Part shown: positions 16,189 to 23,948 of the stretch, piece after piece
How the letters are laid out: every line of letters begins with the position of its first letter
Numbering within the stretch: the first letter of the stretch is position 1
IMG/VR virus record: IMGVR_UViG_3300034418_008293
Span: 1 to 31,213 of that record
Source: a virus
Length of the DNA stretch: 31,213 nt
Reading direction: 5' to 3' (one strand)
Notes under the pieces: model-generated
Told to the model about the DNA's origin: nothing
What the model saw: the letters and a program-made list of their open reading frames with translations, nothing else
The model's database searches: none
Made by a program: the position numbers and the translations under genes

Positions 16189-16689
16189 TTAAGCCGAAGC
16201 TACAACGTATTCAATTTGAATAGATCCAGTGTATGAACCATCTCCATTACCCGCCATAGCTTTAATTTCATTTATATAACCAAAGGAAGAAGTAGTAGCT
16301 GATGGAATTTCTACATCATCATTACTTAATATAATAGATTTTCCTGGGTCTACTTTGAAGGTTACTGATTCAGATATGGTGTTAATACAATGAATGCTGG
16401 CATAGGTATCACTATTAGGGAAGTTTGTAATTCTAATATACTTAACATCAGCATTTACAAACGAGCCTGGGGTTTGTTCTGATTTAGAATCAACAAAATC
16501 TATAATACCAATTCCGGAACCACTCCATCTATAGTCTATAACTTCCGTTCTTGTAACATAGTTATTAATTCCACATACTGTAAAAGTATTAAAGGATTGT
16601 TGTAAGTTGTAATTAGGCAGGATAATAGATTCCTGAATAGTTACATCTAAACAGCCAGTAGGTGGGGTTTTAGGAGCACAGTTTGCCAT
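16189..16689 (-). CDS. Unknown beta-rich, possibly virion protein (166 aa)
   Basis: I do not recognise the family. The protein begins MANCAPKTPPTGCLDV and is rich in Ser, Thr, Asn and Ile with alternating hydrophobic residues (VTFKVDPGKSIILSND; GSIQIEYVVASA at the end), suggesting a beta-sandwich. Five cysteines occur in the sequence. It has no signal peptide or membrane segment. It forms a single-gene unit: its own ATATTTATAA motif 10 nt before the ATG and a strong terminator after the stop. Its place between capsid/PhoH and neck genes suggests a head decoration or structural protein, but this is positional inference only. Confidence 0.7.
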   Translation of the reverse strand: MANCAPKTPPTGCLDVTIQESIILPNYNLQQSFNTFTVCGINNYVTRTEVIDYRWSGSGIGIIDFVDSKSEQTPGSFVNADVKYIRITNFPNSDTYASIHCINTISESVTFKVDPGKSIILSNDDVEIPSATTSSFGYINEIKAMAGNGDGSYTGSIQIEYVVASA

Positions 16690-16699
16690 TGTATTTTAG

Positions 16700-16709
16700 T
16701 TATAAATAT
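16700..16709 (-). promoter_or_regulatory. Conserved ATATTTATAA motif for the 166-aa gene
   Basis: ATATTTATAACTAAAA in the gene direction, 10 nt before the ATG at 16689 and 14 nt after the phoH stop codon. Confidence 0.6.
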
Positions 16710-16723
16710 TAGGGAAGGGGTTA

Positions 16724-17455
16724 TTATTTGTTTTTTCCGCTAGAGCCCGATGTACCTAAATTCATTCCATTTTCCTCGGCTTCATCATATAGATTAATTA
16801 AATCTTCTACAATTGGATCTCTATGGTTAGTTTTAAGAGAAATAGCACACATATTTTTTATTCTACGGGCTGCTGAGTATAAAAATCTAAATCCAGAATC
16901 TTTTTTCTGTTTTAAATCTACTTGGTGATCATCACCACATACTATCATTTTAGAACGTAAACCAATACGAGTAACAATCATTTGCATTTGTTCGTGTGTA
17001 ACGTTTTGAGCTTCGTCTACGATAACCACACTATCAAGGAAAGTTCTACCGCGCATAAAAGATACAGGTACAATTTCGATTTGTCCGTCTGTAATGTATT
17101 TTTCAATTTTTTCTTTATCATATAACGCATACATATTTTGGTATATAGGCTGTACCCATGGGTCCATTTTTTCGCGGAGGTCACCCGGTAAAAAACCGAT
17201 TTCCTCCTTACTCACCGTAGGTCGTGTAATTATAACTTTCTCAATTTCTCTCGTGAATAATTTCTCTAAAGCAATTTGACAAGCAAGAAACGTTTTTCCT
17301 GAACCAGCTGAACCAGCTAATAAGGTAACTGTATTTTGTAAGATTTTTGCTTTTGCTTCTTTTTGTTCTTCATTTAATGAAACTTTGAACTTAATTGGGG
17401 TCTTAGGTCTTCTCTTTTGTTGGAAGACCTCATCAGTGTGATGATGGGAAGCCAT
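16724..17455 (-). CDS. phoH: PhoH-like P-loop ATPase
   Basis: 243 aa. Walker A is GSAGSGKT at residues 48-55 and Walker B is VVIVDEAQN at 143-151; CGDDHQVDL at 173-181 is the expected third conserved motif, and TRPTVSKEEIGFLPG (78-91) is typical of the PhoH family. PhoH proteins are cytoplasmic ATPases, common in marine phages, whose role in infection is not settled; links to phosphate starvation or RNA metabolism have been proposed. The gene is alone between a terminator/motif joint and the next promoter motif. Odd feature: the last ten residues include GTSGSSG (234-240) followed by KNK, the same heptapeptide that makes up the giant fibre. Confidence 0.93.
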   Translation of the reverse strand: MASHHHTDEVFQQKRRPKTPIKFKVSLNEEQKEAKAKILQNTVTLLAGSAGSGKTFLACQIALEKLFTREIEKVIITRPTVSKEEIGFLPGDLREKMDPWVQPIYQNMYALYDKEKIEKYITDGQIEIVPVSFMRGRTFLDSVVIVDEAQNVTHEQMQMIVTRIGLRSKMIVCGDDHQVDLKQKKDSGFRFLYSAARRIKNMCAISLKTNHRDPIVEDLINLYDEAEENGMNLGTSGSSGKNK

Positions 17456-17479
17456 AAAAATATAAACTTTAGTTGTTTA

Positions 17480-17489
17480 TTATACATAT
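17480..17489 (-). promoter_or_regulatory. Variant of the conserved motif (ATATGTATAA) upstream of phoH
   Basis: One mismatch from ATATTTATAA and continuing TAAA as in other copies. It starts one base after the T-tract of the gp23 terminator, 24 nt before the ATG at 17455. Confidence 0.5.
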
Positions 17490-17490
17490 G

Positions 17491-17517
17491 AAAAAAAGCC
17501 CCGCTTTCGCGGGGCTT
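17491..17517 (-). terminator. Intrinsic terminator after the major capsid gene
   Basis: In the gene direction: 9-bp GC-rich stem AAGCCCCGC / GCGGGGCTT closed by a GAAA tetraloop and followed by a run of seven T (two shared with the stem). It lies 25 nt after the gp23 stop. Confidence 0.93.
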
Positions 17518-17542
17518 CTCTTCTTTATTCTAGATTAATCTA

Positions 17543-19216
17543 TTAAAGGGTATTTAAACCGTTTACGTAGATCTTACCGTAGAATTCTGGACGAATCATC
17601 TTCTTAGCGTAACGAGTTAAGAGACCTTTTCTTGGAGTGAAGGTTTCTGGATCGTAGATAAGAGGAGTCATGATTAACGGAATGTATGGAGCGAATACAG
17701 CACCAGACTCAAGGAACTGAGAGCCTCTGTAACCCATAAGGATTAAGTTCTCGTTCATGTAAGGGTTTTTGTAAACGTCATATCTGTTATTCAAGTTACC
17801 AGCTTTCTGAACACCAAATGCATAGTTTTTAGTAACGTCACCATCAGAAGTAGCAGCGAATCCAGGGATTGACTCAAGGATAGTAGCTACAGCAGGAGAA
17901 ATTACCATAAAGTTAGCACCACCACGAAGAGTTAACTGGTGGATACGGTTGCTTAACTTTTGCATTTTAGTTCCTAAAGTTTGGAACCAACCGCCTTGTG
18001 TATTGTAGAAACCAGAAGCGTTAGCAGCGAAAGTAGTACCGTTGTACTCTTCGTTGTTAATAGCACTCCAGTACTCAGTACCAGCAGCAGCATCTTCGAT
18101 CAACATATCAAGGATTTCGAGGTCGATTTCCAATGAGATGTATTCACTCATGATGTTGGTTACTTCAGCTTCAGCGTCAAGAGCTTGGTAAGCGTTAAGG
18201 TCTTGTGCGAACTCAGGAGTCCAAACAGCCTTTAACTTCTTAGTCTTGGCAACAATAGCTTCAGATTTCATTTGGATGTTGATCTCAGGGATCGCGATCT
18301 CAGCAGTATTAGCAGCGTTAGGTACAGCGTAGTCGTTACCAGCTTCGAAGTCACCTACGTTGTAAGGAGACATTGCTGTAGCCTTATTGTAGAATACTGT
18401 CCACTCGTCACCATCGTTTAATGCAGCATCAGTAGCAACTACGAAAGAAAGTGTATCAGCAGTAGCATTGTAAGTAGTGAATGCTGGGTAAACTTCGTCA
18501 AGAGTGATAAGACCAGAAGAAGTAGCAGGTACGAAACCACGTACAGCTTCAGTGTCAAAGCCAGGAAGTGCAGCAGCAACACCAGCTAAAGTGATAACAG
18601 CTAAGTTAGCTGGGTCTAATCTGCTATCGAAATTGATAGAAGCAGAAGTAGCAGCTGCGTTAGTCATAGTCACATAAGACGATGAGAATTGGTTTGTAGA
18701 GTAAGTAAACTTACCAGCACCGTATAAACCACCAGCACCAAAAGTCTCATTTAAGTTACTCGTAGCAGTACCGAAGTTATTTGCGTTTTGAGTACCATAA
18801 AGTGAACCATTAAGAGCAAATGGAGTTTTAGCAGCGTTATTAGCACCACCATACTGGAAATCTAAATAGAATACAAGACCTGAAGGAAGGTTCATCGGCT
18901 GTACAGAAACGAATTCTTTAGCAGCGATTTGACCGAATACCTTACGTACTAAAGGTAAAGCGATACCAGCCCATTCAGCACCATTGCCTACTGAGAAATT
19001 ACCGTAGCCAGAACCACCACCTACTGATGATTGCTCTACTACTAATTGTTTTGCTTGGTTTTCAAGGATCAAAGACATGTTGTTCTTGTCTACCTCTTTG
19101 GACATACCTTCGAGTAAACCTGTCTTTTCCCACTTTGAAGCCAAACGTGCAGCGTCAGATTGCATATTTTTCCAACCTTGCCCTGCAGACTCTAAAAGAG
19201 ATTGAATTTGTGACAT
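17543..19216 (-). CDS. 23: Major capsid protein (gp23-like)
   Basis: 557 aa, close to the usual length for T4-like gp23 (about 520). The N-terminal part (LLESAGQGWKNMQSDAARLA and MSLILENQAKQLVVE) is a delta-type domain expected to be removed by the prohead protease; candidate cuts after E52 (ILE) or E61 (VVE) fit or nearly fit the T4 consensus of Leu/Ile-x-Glu, and the following GGGSGYGNFSVGN resembles the mature gp23 start. WAGIALPLVRKVFGQIAAKEFVSVQPM is a hallmark segment of gp23. C-terminal MTPLIYDPETFTPRKGLLTRYAKKM is also typical. The gene follows scaffold gp22 by 21 nt and ends at a strong terminator, the T4 order 21-22-23. Confidence 0.96.
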   Translation of the reverse strand: MSQIQSLLESAGQGWKNMQSDAARLASKWEKTGLLEGMSKEVDKNNMSLILENQAKQLVVEQSSVGGGSGYGNFSVGNGAEWAGIALPLVRKVFGQIAAKEFVSVQPMNLPSGLVFYLDFQYGGANNAAKTPFALNGSLYGTQNANNFGTATSNLNETFGAGGLYGAGKFTYSTNQFSSSYVTMTNAAATSASINFDSRLDPANLAVITLAGVAAALPGFDTEAVRGFVPATSSGLITLDEVYPAFTTYNATADTLSFVVATDAALNDGDEWTVFYNKATAMSPYNVGDFEAGNDYAVPNAANTAEIAIPEINIQMKSEAIVAKTKKLKAVWTPEFAQDLNAYQALDAEAEVTNIMSEYISLEIDLEILDMLIEDAAAGTEYWSAINNEEYNGTTFAANASGFYNTQGGWFQTLGTKMQKLSNRIHQLTLRGGANFMVISPAVATILESIPGFAATSDGDVTKNYAFGVQKAGNLNNRYDVYKNPYMNENLILMGYRGSQFLESGAVFAPYIPLIMTPLIYDPETFTPRKGLLTRYAKKMIRPEFYGKIYVNGLNTL

Positions 19217-19237
19217 TGTAATTAATTTATTAAGTTA

Positions 19238-20443
19238 TTATTTAATACCAGCTAATTTCTGCCATCTAGCAACCTGTGGATCAATTTCCATAATAGGTTG
19301 TTTTGATGGAGCAACACCAGCTGCTTTTGAAGCGCGACCTAAATTCTCTCTAAGTGGAGTAGCGGTAGTTGTGTTAGCAACCATACCCTCGTTTAAAGTT
19401 TCGAAAATAAGTTTTACTTCTGAAACATTAGACGCTTTGTCAAATGCTTCTAAAACTTTAACCTTTTGAGCTTCTTTTAAGTTTTTAGCTCTAAAGATTT
19501 TGTTTGTGTAAAGAAGTTTAGCATTTAAAAGATTAGTTTCGTGAAGATCAGATTTCAATTCCTCGATTTCTTTCTTCATTTCATCCATTTCTTCTGTTTC
19601 CCCAATAGATGAAGTTTTACCAGCACCTGATTTGGCTTGACCAGCTGTAGCAGCGCTACCAGCCATACCTAAGAAATCTTTTAATGACATCTTCTTGCCA
19701 TCTACAGTAATGAGTTTACCTAACATTTCTGGATCATTCCAAACTGCTTTAAGTTTGTCGGCGATACCTTCTTCCATGTCTTCTTTCTCATCGTGCATAC
19801 CGTCGAGGTAACCCTCTTCTTCTGCGTCTGTACGAGCGTTCTCGTTTACTTCTACGTCTACTTCTGTTTCATCTTCTACATCGATATCTTCGTCGTCTTC
19901 AACTTCGTCTTCAACTTCGAATTCTTCACCTGCTTCTAACTCACCAGATGTAACCATATCAGCGATTACGTCTTCGATGAATGATTTAAGATCTTCTTCG
20001 GACATGTCTTCGAGGTCGATTTCTTCATCTTCCATATCGTCTTCCATGTCTTCTTTTTCATCTTTCATGCCGTCTTCGTAGCCTTCTTCTTCAGCGTCCG
20101 TTCTAGCATCCTCATCGAGTTCAGCTAATAATTCGTCTAAGTCCATTTCGTCATCGCCTTCGGCTAGATCCTTACCGTACTTCATTTTTTCTGTACGCTT
20201 AGTTTCTTTACTTTCACCTCCGTCTTTGCGGTCATCGTCCTTGTACTCTTTTTTAGCTTCTGTCATTTCATCTTCTACTTCTTTCAAGTCCTCATCTTCC
20301 ATTTCTTGTAGCTTTGCTGATAGCATTGACTTCAATCTTGGTTCAAAGGCCTCTTCCAAAGCAGCTTTTGCGTTTGCAATAGCAGTTTCTTTAAGTGCTT
20401 TTGCATCAGCGATTGCTTCTGCGAGCATATCTCTGTTTGTCAT
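19238..20443 (-). CDS. 22: Prohead scaffold / core protein (gp22-like)
   Basis: 401 aa, very acidic and helical with heptad-like stretches, as expected of T4 gp22, which forms the internal core of the prohead and is later degraded by the protease. Residues 1-60 are Ala/Glu/Lys helical; 100-225 are extremely Asp/Glu-rich; 285-355 look like a coiled coil (EEMDEMKKEIEELKSDL). C-terminal PIMEIDPQVARWQKLAGI resembles the conserved end of marine gp22 proteins. Two near-identical 24-residue copies (111-134 and 201-224) share AEEEGY-x-DGM-x-DEKED; a third copy is in the 347-aa protein two genes upstream. GAGG precedes the ATG as a rare Shine-Dalgarno-like site, and a 135-nt structured leader lies upstream. 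Confidence 0.88.
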   Translation of the reverse strand: MTNRDMLAEAIADAKALKETAIANAKAALEEAFEPRLKSMLSAKLQEMEDEDLKEVEDEMTEAKKEYKDDDRKDGGESKETKRTEKMKYGKDLAEGDDEMDLDELLAELDEDARTDAEEEGYEDGMKDEKEDMEDDMEDEEIDLEDMSEEDLKSFIEDVIADMVTSGELEAGEEFEVEDEVEDDEDIDVEDETEVDVEVNENARTDAEEEGYLDGMHDEKEDMEEGIADKLKAVWNDPEMLGKLITVDGKKMSLKDFLGMAGSAATAGQAKSGAGKTSSIGETEEMDEMKKEIEELKSDLHETNLLNAKLLYTNKIFRAKNLKEAQKVKVLEAFDKASNVSEVKLIFETLNEGMVANTTTATPLRENLGRASKAAGVAPSKQPIMEIDPQVARWQKLAGIK

Positions 20444-20466
20444 ACCTCAAAATTTAGTTTGTGGAA

Positions 20467-20486
20467 TACAGTTATTATGAACTGTA
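20467..20486 (-). promoter_or_regulatory. Leader hairpin 1 upstream of gp22
   Basis: In the gene direction: TACAGTT, loop CATAAT, AACTGTA. A 7-bp perfect stem 23 nt before the ATG at 20443. There is no T-tract, so it is not a terminator; role unknown. Confidence 0.45.
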
Positions 20487-20503
20487 ATTGTGTATTTAGT
20501 TAA

Positions 20504-20535
20504 GTGAATGCTATAGAACATAGCATATTATTCAC
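20504..20535 (-). promoter_or_regulatory. Leader hairpin 2 upstream of gp22
   Basis: In the gene direction: GTGA, 5-nt bulge, ATGCTAT, loop GTTCT, ATAGCAT, TCAC; 11 bp in total. It lies between the terminator at 20579-20606 and the gp22 start. The stretch 20536-20578 is AT-rich (TTTATATATGTATC) and may contain the promoter, but no exact copy of the ATATTTATAA motif is there. Confidence 0.45.
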
Positions 20536-20578
20536 GTTGCGATGATACATATATAAAGAGATATAAAAAAATACAAGG

Positions 20579-20606
20579 AAAAAAAAGGCCCGCTTTCGCG
20601 GACCTT
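20579..20606 (-). terminator. Intrinsic terminator after the prohead protease gene
   Basis: In the gene direction: stem AAGGTCCGC / GCGGGCCTT (one G-T wobble), GAAA tetraloop, then a run of T. It ends the operon 23912-20626 and separates it from scaffold and capsid. Confidence 0.92.
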
Positions 20607-20625
20607 GCCTAAGGTAGCAGGCTTC

Positions 20626-21231
20626 TTAAAATACGGGACAAGTCCCCGTTGAACATAAAATTTCGGTTACAATAGAGTTTACTTTGGCATACTTATCAAT
20701 CTGGGTTTCCTTACCTTCTTTAATCATATGCATATATGAACCTGGGTTGGATGGGGTTGATACGAAATCCCAACATAATAATTCAAAGTCATCTTGTACT
20801 TCTAACACACCATCTCTATTTTGAGATAATGAACCCATACCACGAGATGAAACACCTACTTGTACGTTATTTTCAATTAAAGCTCTTAAGATGTTACCTG
20901 ATGCTGTAGGGAGGATTTCAATTTTACCAACTACGTGATCTCCATCCCACCACAAATCTCTAATGATATGAGATACATTCTTAAGGTTGATAATAGAAGA
21001 TTCGGGGTGGTCTAATTCACCTGTTGCTCTATTTTCTTTTACAACTTCTTGGTACTTATCAATTTCTCTTTCCCATAATGGCTTAGCATAATAGCGACCA
21101 TTGCCATTTTTAACTTCGGCGGTAGCTAAAATACCTTCTACCAGTGGGTTACCGGAAGGAGCTTTAATTCCCTCTAATAATTGCACTGGTGAAACCTTAA
21201 ATGCCTGGGTTTCGATTAGTACTTGTTTCAT
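20626..21231 (-). CDS. 21: Prohead core protease (gp21-like)
   Basis: 201 aa, the usual size for T4 gp21-type serine proteases (peptidase family S80). GELDHPE holds the likely catalytic His75, and GVSSRGMGS holds the likely catalytic serine (128 or 129). VEGILATAEVKNGNGRYY near residue 31 and WWDGDHVVGKIEILPT at 94-109 are characteristic of the family. The enzyme acts inside the prohead, cutting scaffold and the capsid protein N-terminus before DNA packaging. The start is one base after the stop of the 347-aa gene, so it is co-translated with the core proteins; a terminator follows 20 nt after its stop. Confidence 0.95.
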   Translation of the reverse strand: MKQVLIETQAFKVSPVQLLEGIKAPSGNPLVEGILATAEVKNGNGRYYAKPLWEREIDKYQEVVKENRATGELDHPESSIINLKNVSHIIRDLWWDGDHVVGKIEILPTASGNILRALIENNVQVGVSSRGMGSLSQNRDGVLEVQDDFELLCWDFVSTPSNPGSYMHMIKEGKETQIDKYAKVNSIVTEILCSTGTCPVF

Positions 21232-21232
21232 T

Positions 21233-22276
21233 TTAGTATTCAGACTCGTCTGTAGTTTCGTCTACGATTTCTGGTTTAGTATAAGCTTTTCCAGATAATT
21301 TTTCGTAAATTTTTTCCATGCCCGCTTTTTTCTTTTCTAATTCTTTAACAGCGCGTTGCATTTCTTTCATTTTAGCTTTATCTACTAATTCAGATAGATT
21401 TTCATCTTCAGTTACCATAGAAATTCTTTGGTTTTTTTCTTCGATGGCTTCGTCTAAGTAGTTAATTTGAGCTTCTAATTTTACGATATCGCCTTGCTTA
21501 CCGATTTCAGATAATTTAGAATCAATTGATTCTTTTTTAACTTTTTTCTTTTTATCTTTAGCTTTGTCTTCTAAATCTTCTTTTTCGTCACGCATTCCGT
21601 CTAAGTAGCCTTCTTCTTCAGCACGAGTTCTTGCGTTTTCGTTTGCCATTCCTGATGGGCGTAAATCAACATATCCACCGATTGCTTCGTTAATCAAATC
21701 TGTTAACTTAATCATTTTTTCTTCTTTTACGGGGACCATTTGGTCCGATTTTGAAGCTTTTAAACCGGGTGCTTCGTCAGTATACCCAATACCTTTAACA
21801 CCAAATTGAGCTTTGGTAGTATAATATAAAGGATCTTTAGCTAAATTTTTAGCTACAATTTCTTTTAACTCAGTTACATCTTTACCCTCGTTAGCTGGGT
21901 CTTTCATTTCTGTGTAGTAACCTTGTAAGAAGGCTTCACCGTATAGATTATCGATATTTTTTTCGTCTTTATAGTCGAAATCACGAGTTTCCATATCTGT
22001 AACTTCCTTAGTAGGCTTTTTCTCTTCTGCTTTAGCTTCTTCAGCTAAAAACTCTTTCCAATTGATAAAAGGATTAGTTCCACCTGTAGCAACACCACCA
22101 ATACTACCTTCTGAGATGATAGATTTTCTTGTTAATACAGACACTGCTGTATCAAAAGTAGTGATAGGGGTGAATAGATTAGGGAATAACCTACGAGCGG
22201 ATTTCATGAACATATCTTTACGTCCTTTTCCCTCTTTAATTAGGTTGTATTGTTCTTGTAATGTTGGTTGTTTCAT
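21233..22276 (-). CDS. Putative prohead core / scaffold-associated protein (347 aa)
   Basis: I do not recognise a named family. The protein is highly charged and mostly helical. Residues 213-236 carry the motif AEEEGY-x-DGM-x-DEKED, shared twice with gp22, followed by a Lys-rich run (KDKKKKVKKE) and a coiled coil of about 80 residues (about 250-330). Sequences of the Leu/Ile-x-Glu type are present and could be protease sites. Position between portal and protease corresponds to T4 genes 67/68, which encode prohead core proteins. The start overlaps the 82-aa gene by one base (TAATG), with AAAAGGAGA just upstream. I infer an internal core role. Confidence 0.7.
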   Translation of the reverse strand: MKQPTLQEQYNLIKEGKGRKDMFMKSARRLFPNLFTPITTFDTAVSVLTRKSIISEGSIGGVATGGTNPFINWKEFLAEEAKAEEKKPTKEVTDMETRDFDYKDEKNIDNLYGEAFLQGYYTEMKDPANEGKDVTELKEIVAKNLAKDPLYYTTKAQFGVKGIGYTDEAPGLKASKSDQMVPVKEEKMIKLTDLINEAIGGYVDLRPSGMANENARTRAEEEGYLDGMRDEKEDLEDKAKDKKKKVKKESIDSKLSEIGKQGDIVKLEAQINYLDEAIEEKNQRISMVTEDENLSELVDKAKMKEMQRAVKELEKKKAGMEKIYEKLSGKAYTKPEIVDETTDESEY

Positions 22277-22524
22277 TATTCTCCTTTTAACATTTCTTCA
22301 ATATCTTTAATATAGTCTAAAACTAAATCCGTAGGTTTAACCACAGCATAAGAACTGGGTTGGTCCTGGTAATATGAGATAGTTTCGTCTTTGGCTCTAT
22401 CCAATAAAGGATATAAAGCGTTTATACGGGACTCAATCTCTTTGAATGCGGCAATACGTCTTTCTTGGTATTTCCTTACATTCTCAGGTTGGTAAGCTGC
22501 TTCTTTTAGTTTATACTTATACAT
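22276..22524 (-). CDS. Small helical protein in the prohead operon (82 aa)
   Basis: Begins MYKYKLKEAAYQPENVRKY and appears almost wholly helical (YQERRIAAFKEIESRINAL; LVLDYIKDIEEMLKGE). It has no membrane segment or signal peptide. It starts one base after the stop of the 178-aa gene and overlaps the next gene by one base. Size and position suit a T4 gp67-like (80 aa) prohead core component, but I see no sequence motif that proves it. Confidence 0.7.
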   Translation of the reverse strand: MYKYKLKEAAYQPENVRKYQERRIAAFKEIESRINALYPLLDRAKDETISYYQDQPSSYAVVKPTDLVLDYIKDIEEMLKGE

Positions 22525-22525
22525 A

Positions 22526-23062
22526 TTATTTCTTTCCCCATAAATATTTAACTTCTACGCCTTTTGTCGAATGAGGCGGGGCAACGGGTTTCCATCCTAA
22601 CTTATAATAATAGTTGTCTTGAACCCCTTTTTCCGTAGCTTTAGGACCTTTACCTAAACTAGCTCCAGGGTTAGATTCATCTACTTTTTTTTTCTTTTTA
22701 AAGGCAAATGGAGTAGCATATTGGGGGCCTGCTCCCGCAGTAAAAGAAGCAGCACCACCAGCACCACTCATTTCATTCATTCCCTTAATACGTTCGTATT
22801 CTGCTTTTTTATTATTGCGTAAATAAGTTCTTAACTCATTTCTACGTTTACGGATATCGTTATAATGATCCATAAAGAAAGCTTCACCAGTAGCATCTGC
22901 TACTTCCTTAGCCGTATTCATTAATTGAGTTATTTCCTTAAATAAACGCTTATAATCAGCAGTATAATCAACGTCCCAAGTAATTTGACCAGTTTCCGGA
23001 TCAATGTTTGTTACTGTAGTTTGTATACCACCTGATACTTGAGTGTCGCCTATTTTAGCCAT
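22526..23062 (-). CDS. Putative prohead-region protein (178 aa)
   Basis: Overlaps the upstream gene by 8 nt. The N-terminal half includes a helical segment (YKRLFKEITQLMNTAKEVA; DIRKRRNELRTYLRNNKKAEY). The middle is a glycine/alanine-rich stretch (MSGAGGAASFTAGAGPQYA, then TPFAFKKKKK) like that seen in small proteins beside portal and protease in marine T4-like phages. The C-terminus is basic with aromatic residues (NYYYKLGWKPVAPP; VKYLWGKK). Possibly a core or DNA-binding internal protein cut during maturation; function not established. Confidence 0.7.
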   Translation of the reverse strand: MAKIGDTQVSGGIQTTVTNIDPETGQITWDVDYTADYKRLFKEITQLMNTAKEVADATGEAFFMDHYNDIRKRRNELRTYLRNNKKAEYERIKGMNEMSGAGGAASFTAGAGPQYATPFAFKKKKKVDESNPGASLGKGPKATEKGVQDNYYYKLGWKPVAPPHSTKGVEVKYLWGKK

Positions 23063-23912
23063 GAGATGCTTTTAATTCTTCTACTAATTCAAGATATTGA
23101 AGAATATTCACAATATTTTCACTTGTGACTTTAGCTGTTTTATCTAATTCTTCTATTAAATTAGATACCTCGTTAATTTTAATTTGAACTGCTTTATCTT
23201 CAATTTTAGATATCAATTCATTTAACTGAGTTTTAATTTTAGATACTTCAATATTATAAAATTCTCTTAATACTGGAGTTGAATCAACTGAGTTAACATA
23301 CTGTCTTAATACTTCTTTTTGGCTAGTGTGTAAACCATCATACTTACCATTGAATTTTTCCATTAAAATTCTATAGGTGAGCATACGAGTATCTTTGTCG
23401 TATGATTGGAACTCTTGTAGTATATCAGCTTCAACTTTCTGGGTGTTGATTTGAGAAGTTGAAAGATGCTCTAGTAATGTCATTTTGTTATTTACAATAA
23501 CATCAGTATTTACTAAAGCGTCTGTATTTTGGATTTCTACTAGAGTATAAAAGGCAGCATAAGTTTTATAATGAGATAATTTAGCTTTAAAAAAATCTTC
23601 TAAATTATAATTATTTCTAATCTCGTTAATAAGATTATACTTTTCTCTTTTAAGGGCGCTACGATTTAATTTTGAAGAGGCTTCAAGTAATGTTTGAATC
23701 ATTACATTAGCTTTACCTTCAGTCAAAGAAGTATTTTTAGCTAAGGTTTCGTATAATTTATACTCCTTACCTAACTCACTTTTGACAAAATATTTTTGGA
23801 TAATACCCAAAGATGCCGAATCTTTTCCATTAAGGGTATCAGCAGTAACTTGACGAACAAGTAACTCAAAAAGGATACCAGTATTTTTATACTTTGAATG
23901 TTTAATATTCAT
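23055..23912 (-). CDS. Conserved helical protein next to the portal gene (285 aa)
   Basis: Begins MNIKHSKYKNTGILFELLVR and is predicted helical over most of its length, with a likely coiled coil at about 220-280 (IKTQLNELISKIEDKAVQI; LQYLELVEELKA). The YKNTGILFELLVRQ start is familiar from hypothetical proteins of T4-like marine phages. It opens the operon of core proteins and protease. The conserved ATATTTATAA motif is 15 nt before the ATG. A role in prohead initiation or core assembly is plausible from position only. Confidence 0.75.
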   Translation of the reverse strand: MNIKHSKYKNTGILFELLVRQVTADTLNGKDSASLGIIQKYFVKSELGKEYKLYETLAKNTSLTEGKANVMIQTLLEASSKLNRSALKREKYNLINEIRNNYNLEDFFKAKLSHYKTYAAFYTLVEIQNTDALVNTDVIVNNKMTLLEHLSTSQINTQKVEADILQEFQSYDKDTRMLTYRILMEKFNGKYDGLHTSQKEVLRQYVNSVDSTPVLREFYNIEVSKIKTQLNELISKIEDKAVQIKINEVSNLIEELDKTAKVTSENIVNILQYLELVEELKASHG

Positions 23913-23927
23913 TCCAACTAGGATTTA

Positions 23928-23937
23928 TTATAAATAT
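23928..23937 (-). promoter_or_regulatory. Conserved ATATTTATAA motif for the prohead core operon
   Basis: ATATTTATAATAAAT in the gene direction, 15 nt before the ATG at 23912 and 11 nt after the portal stop. It would drive five genes up to the terminator at 20579-20606. Confidence 0.6.
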
Positions 23938-23948
23938 ATGAGGATATA

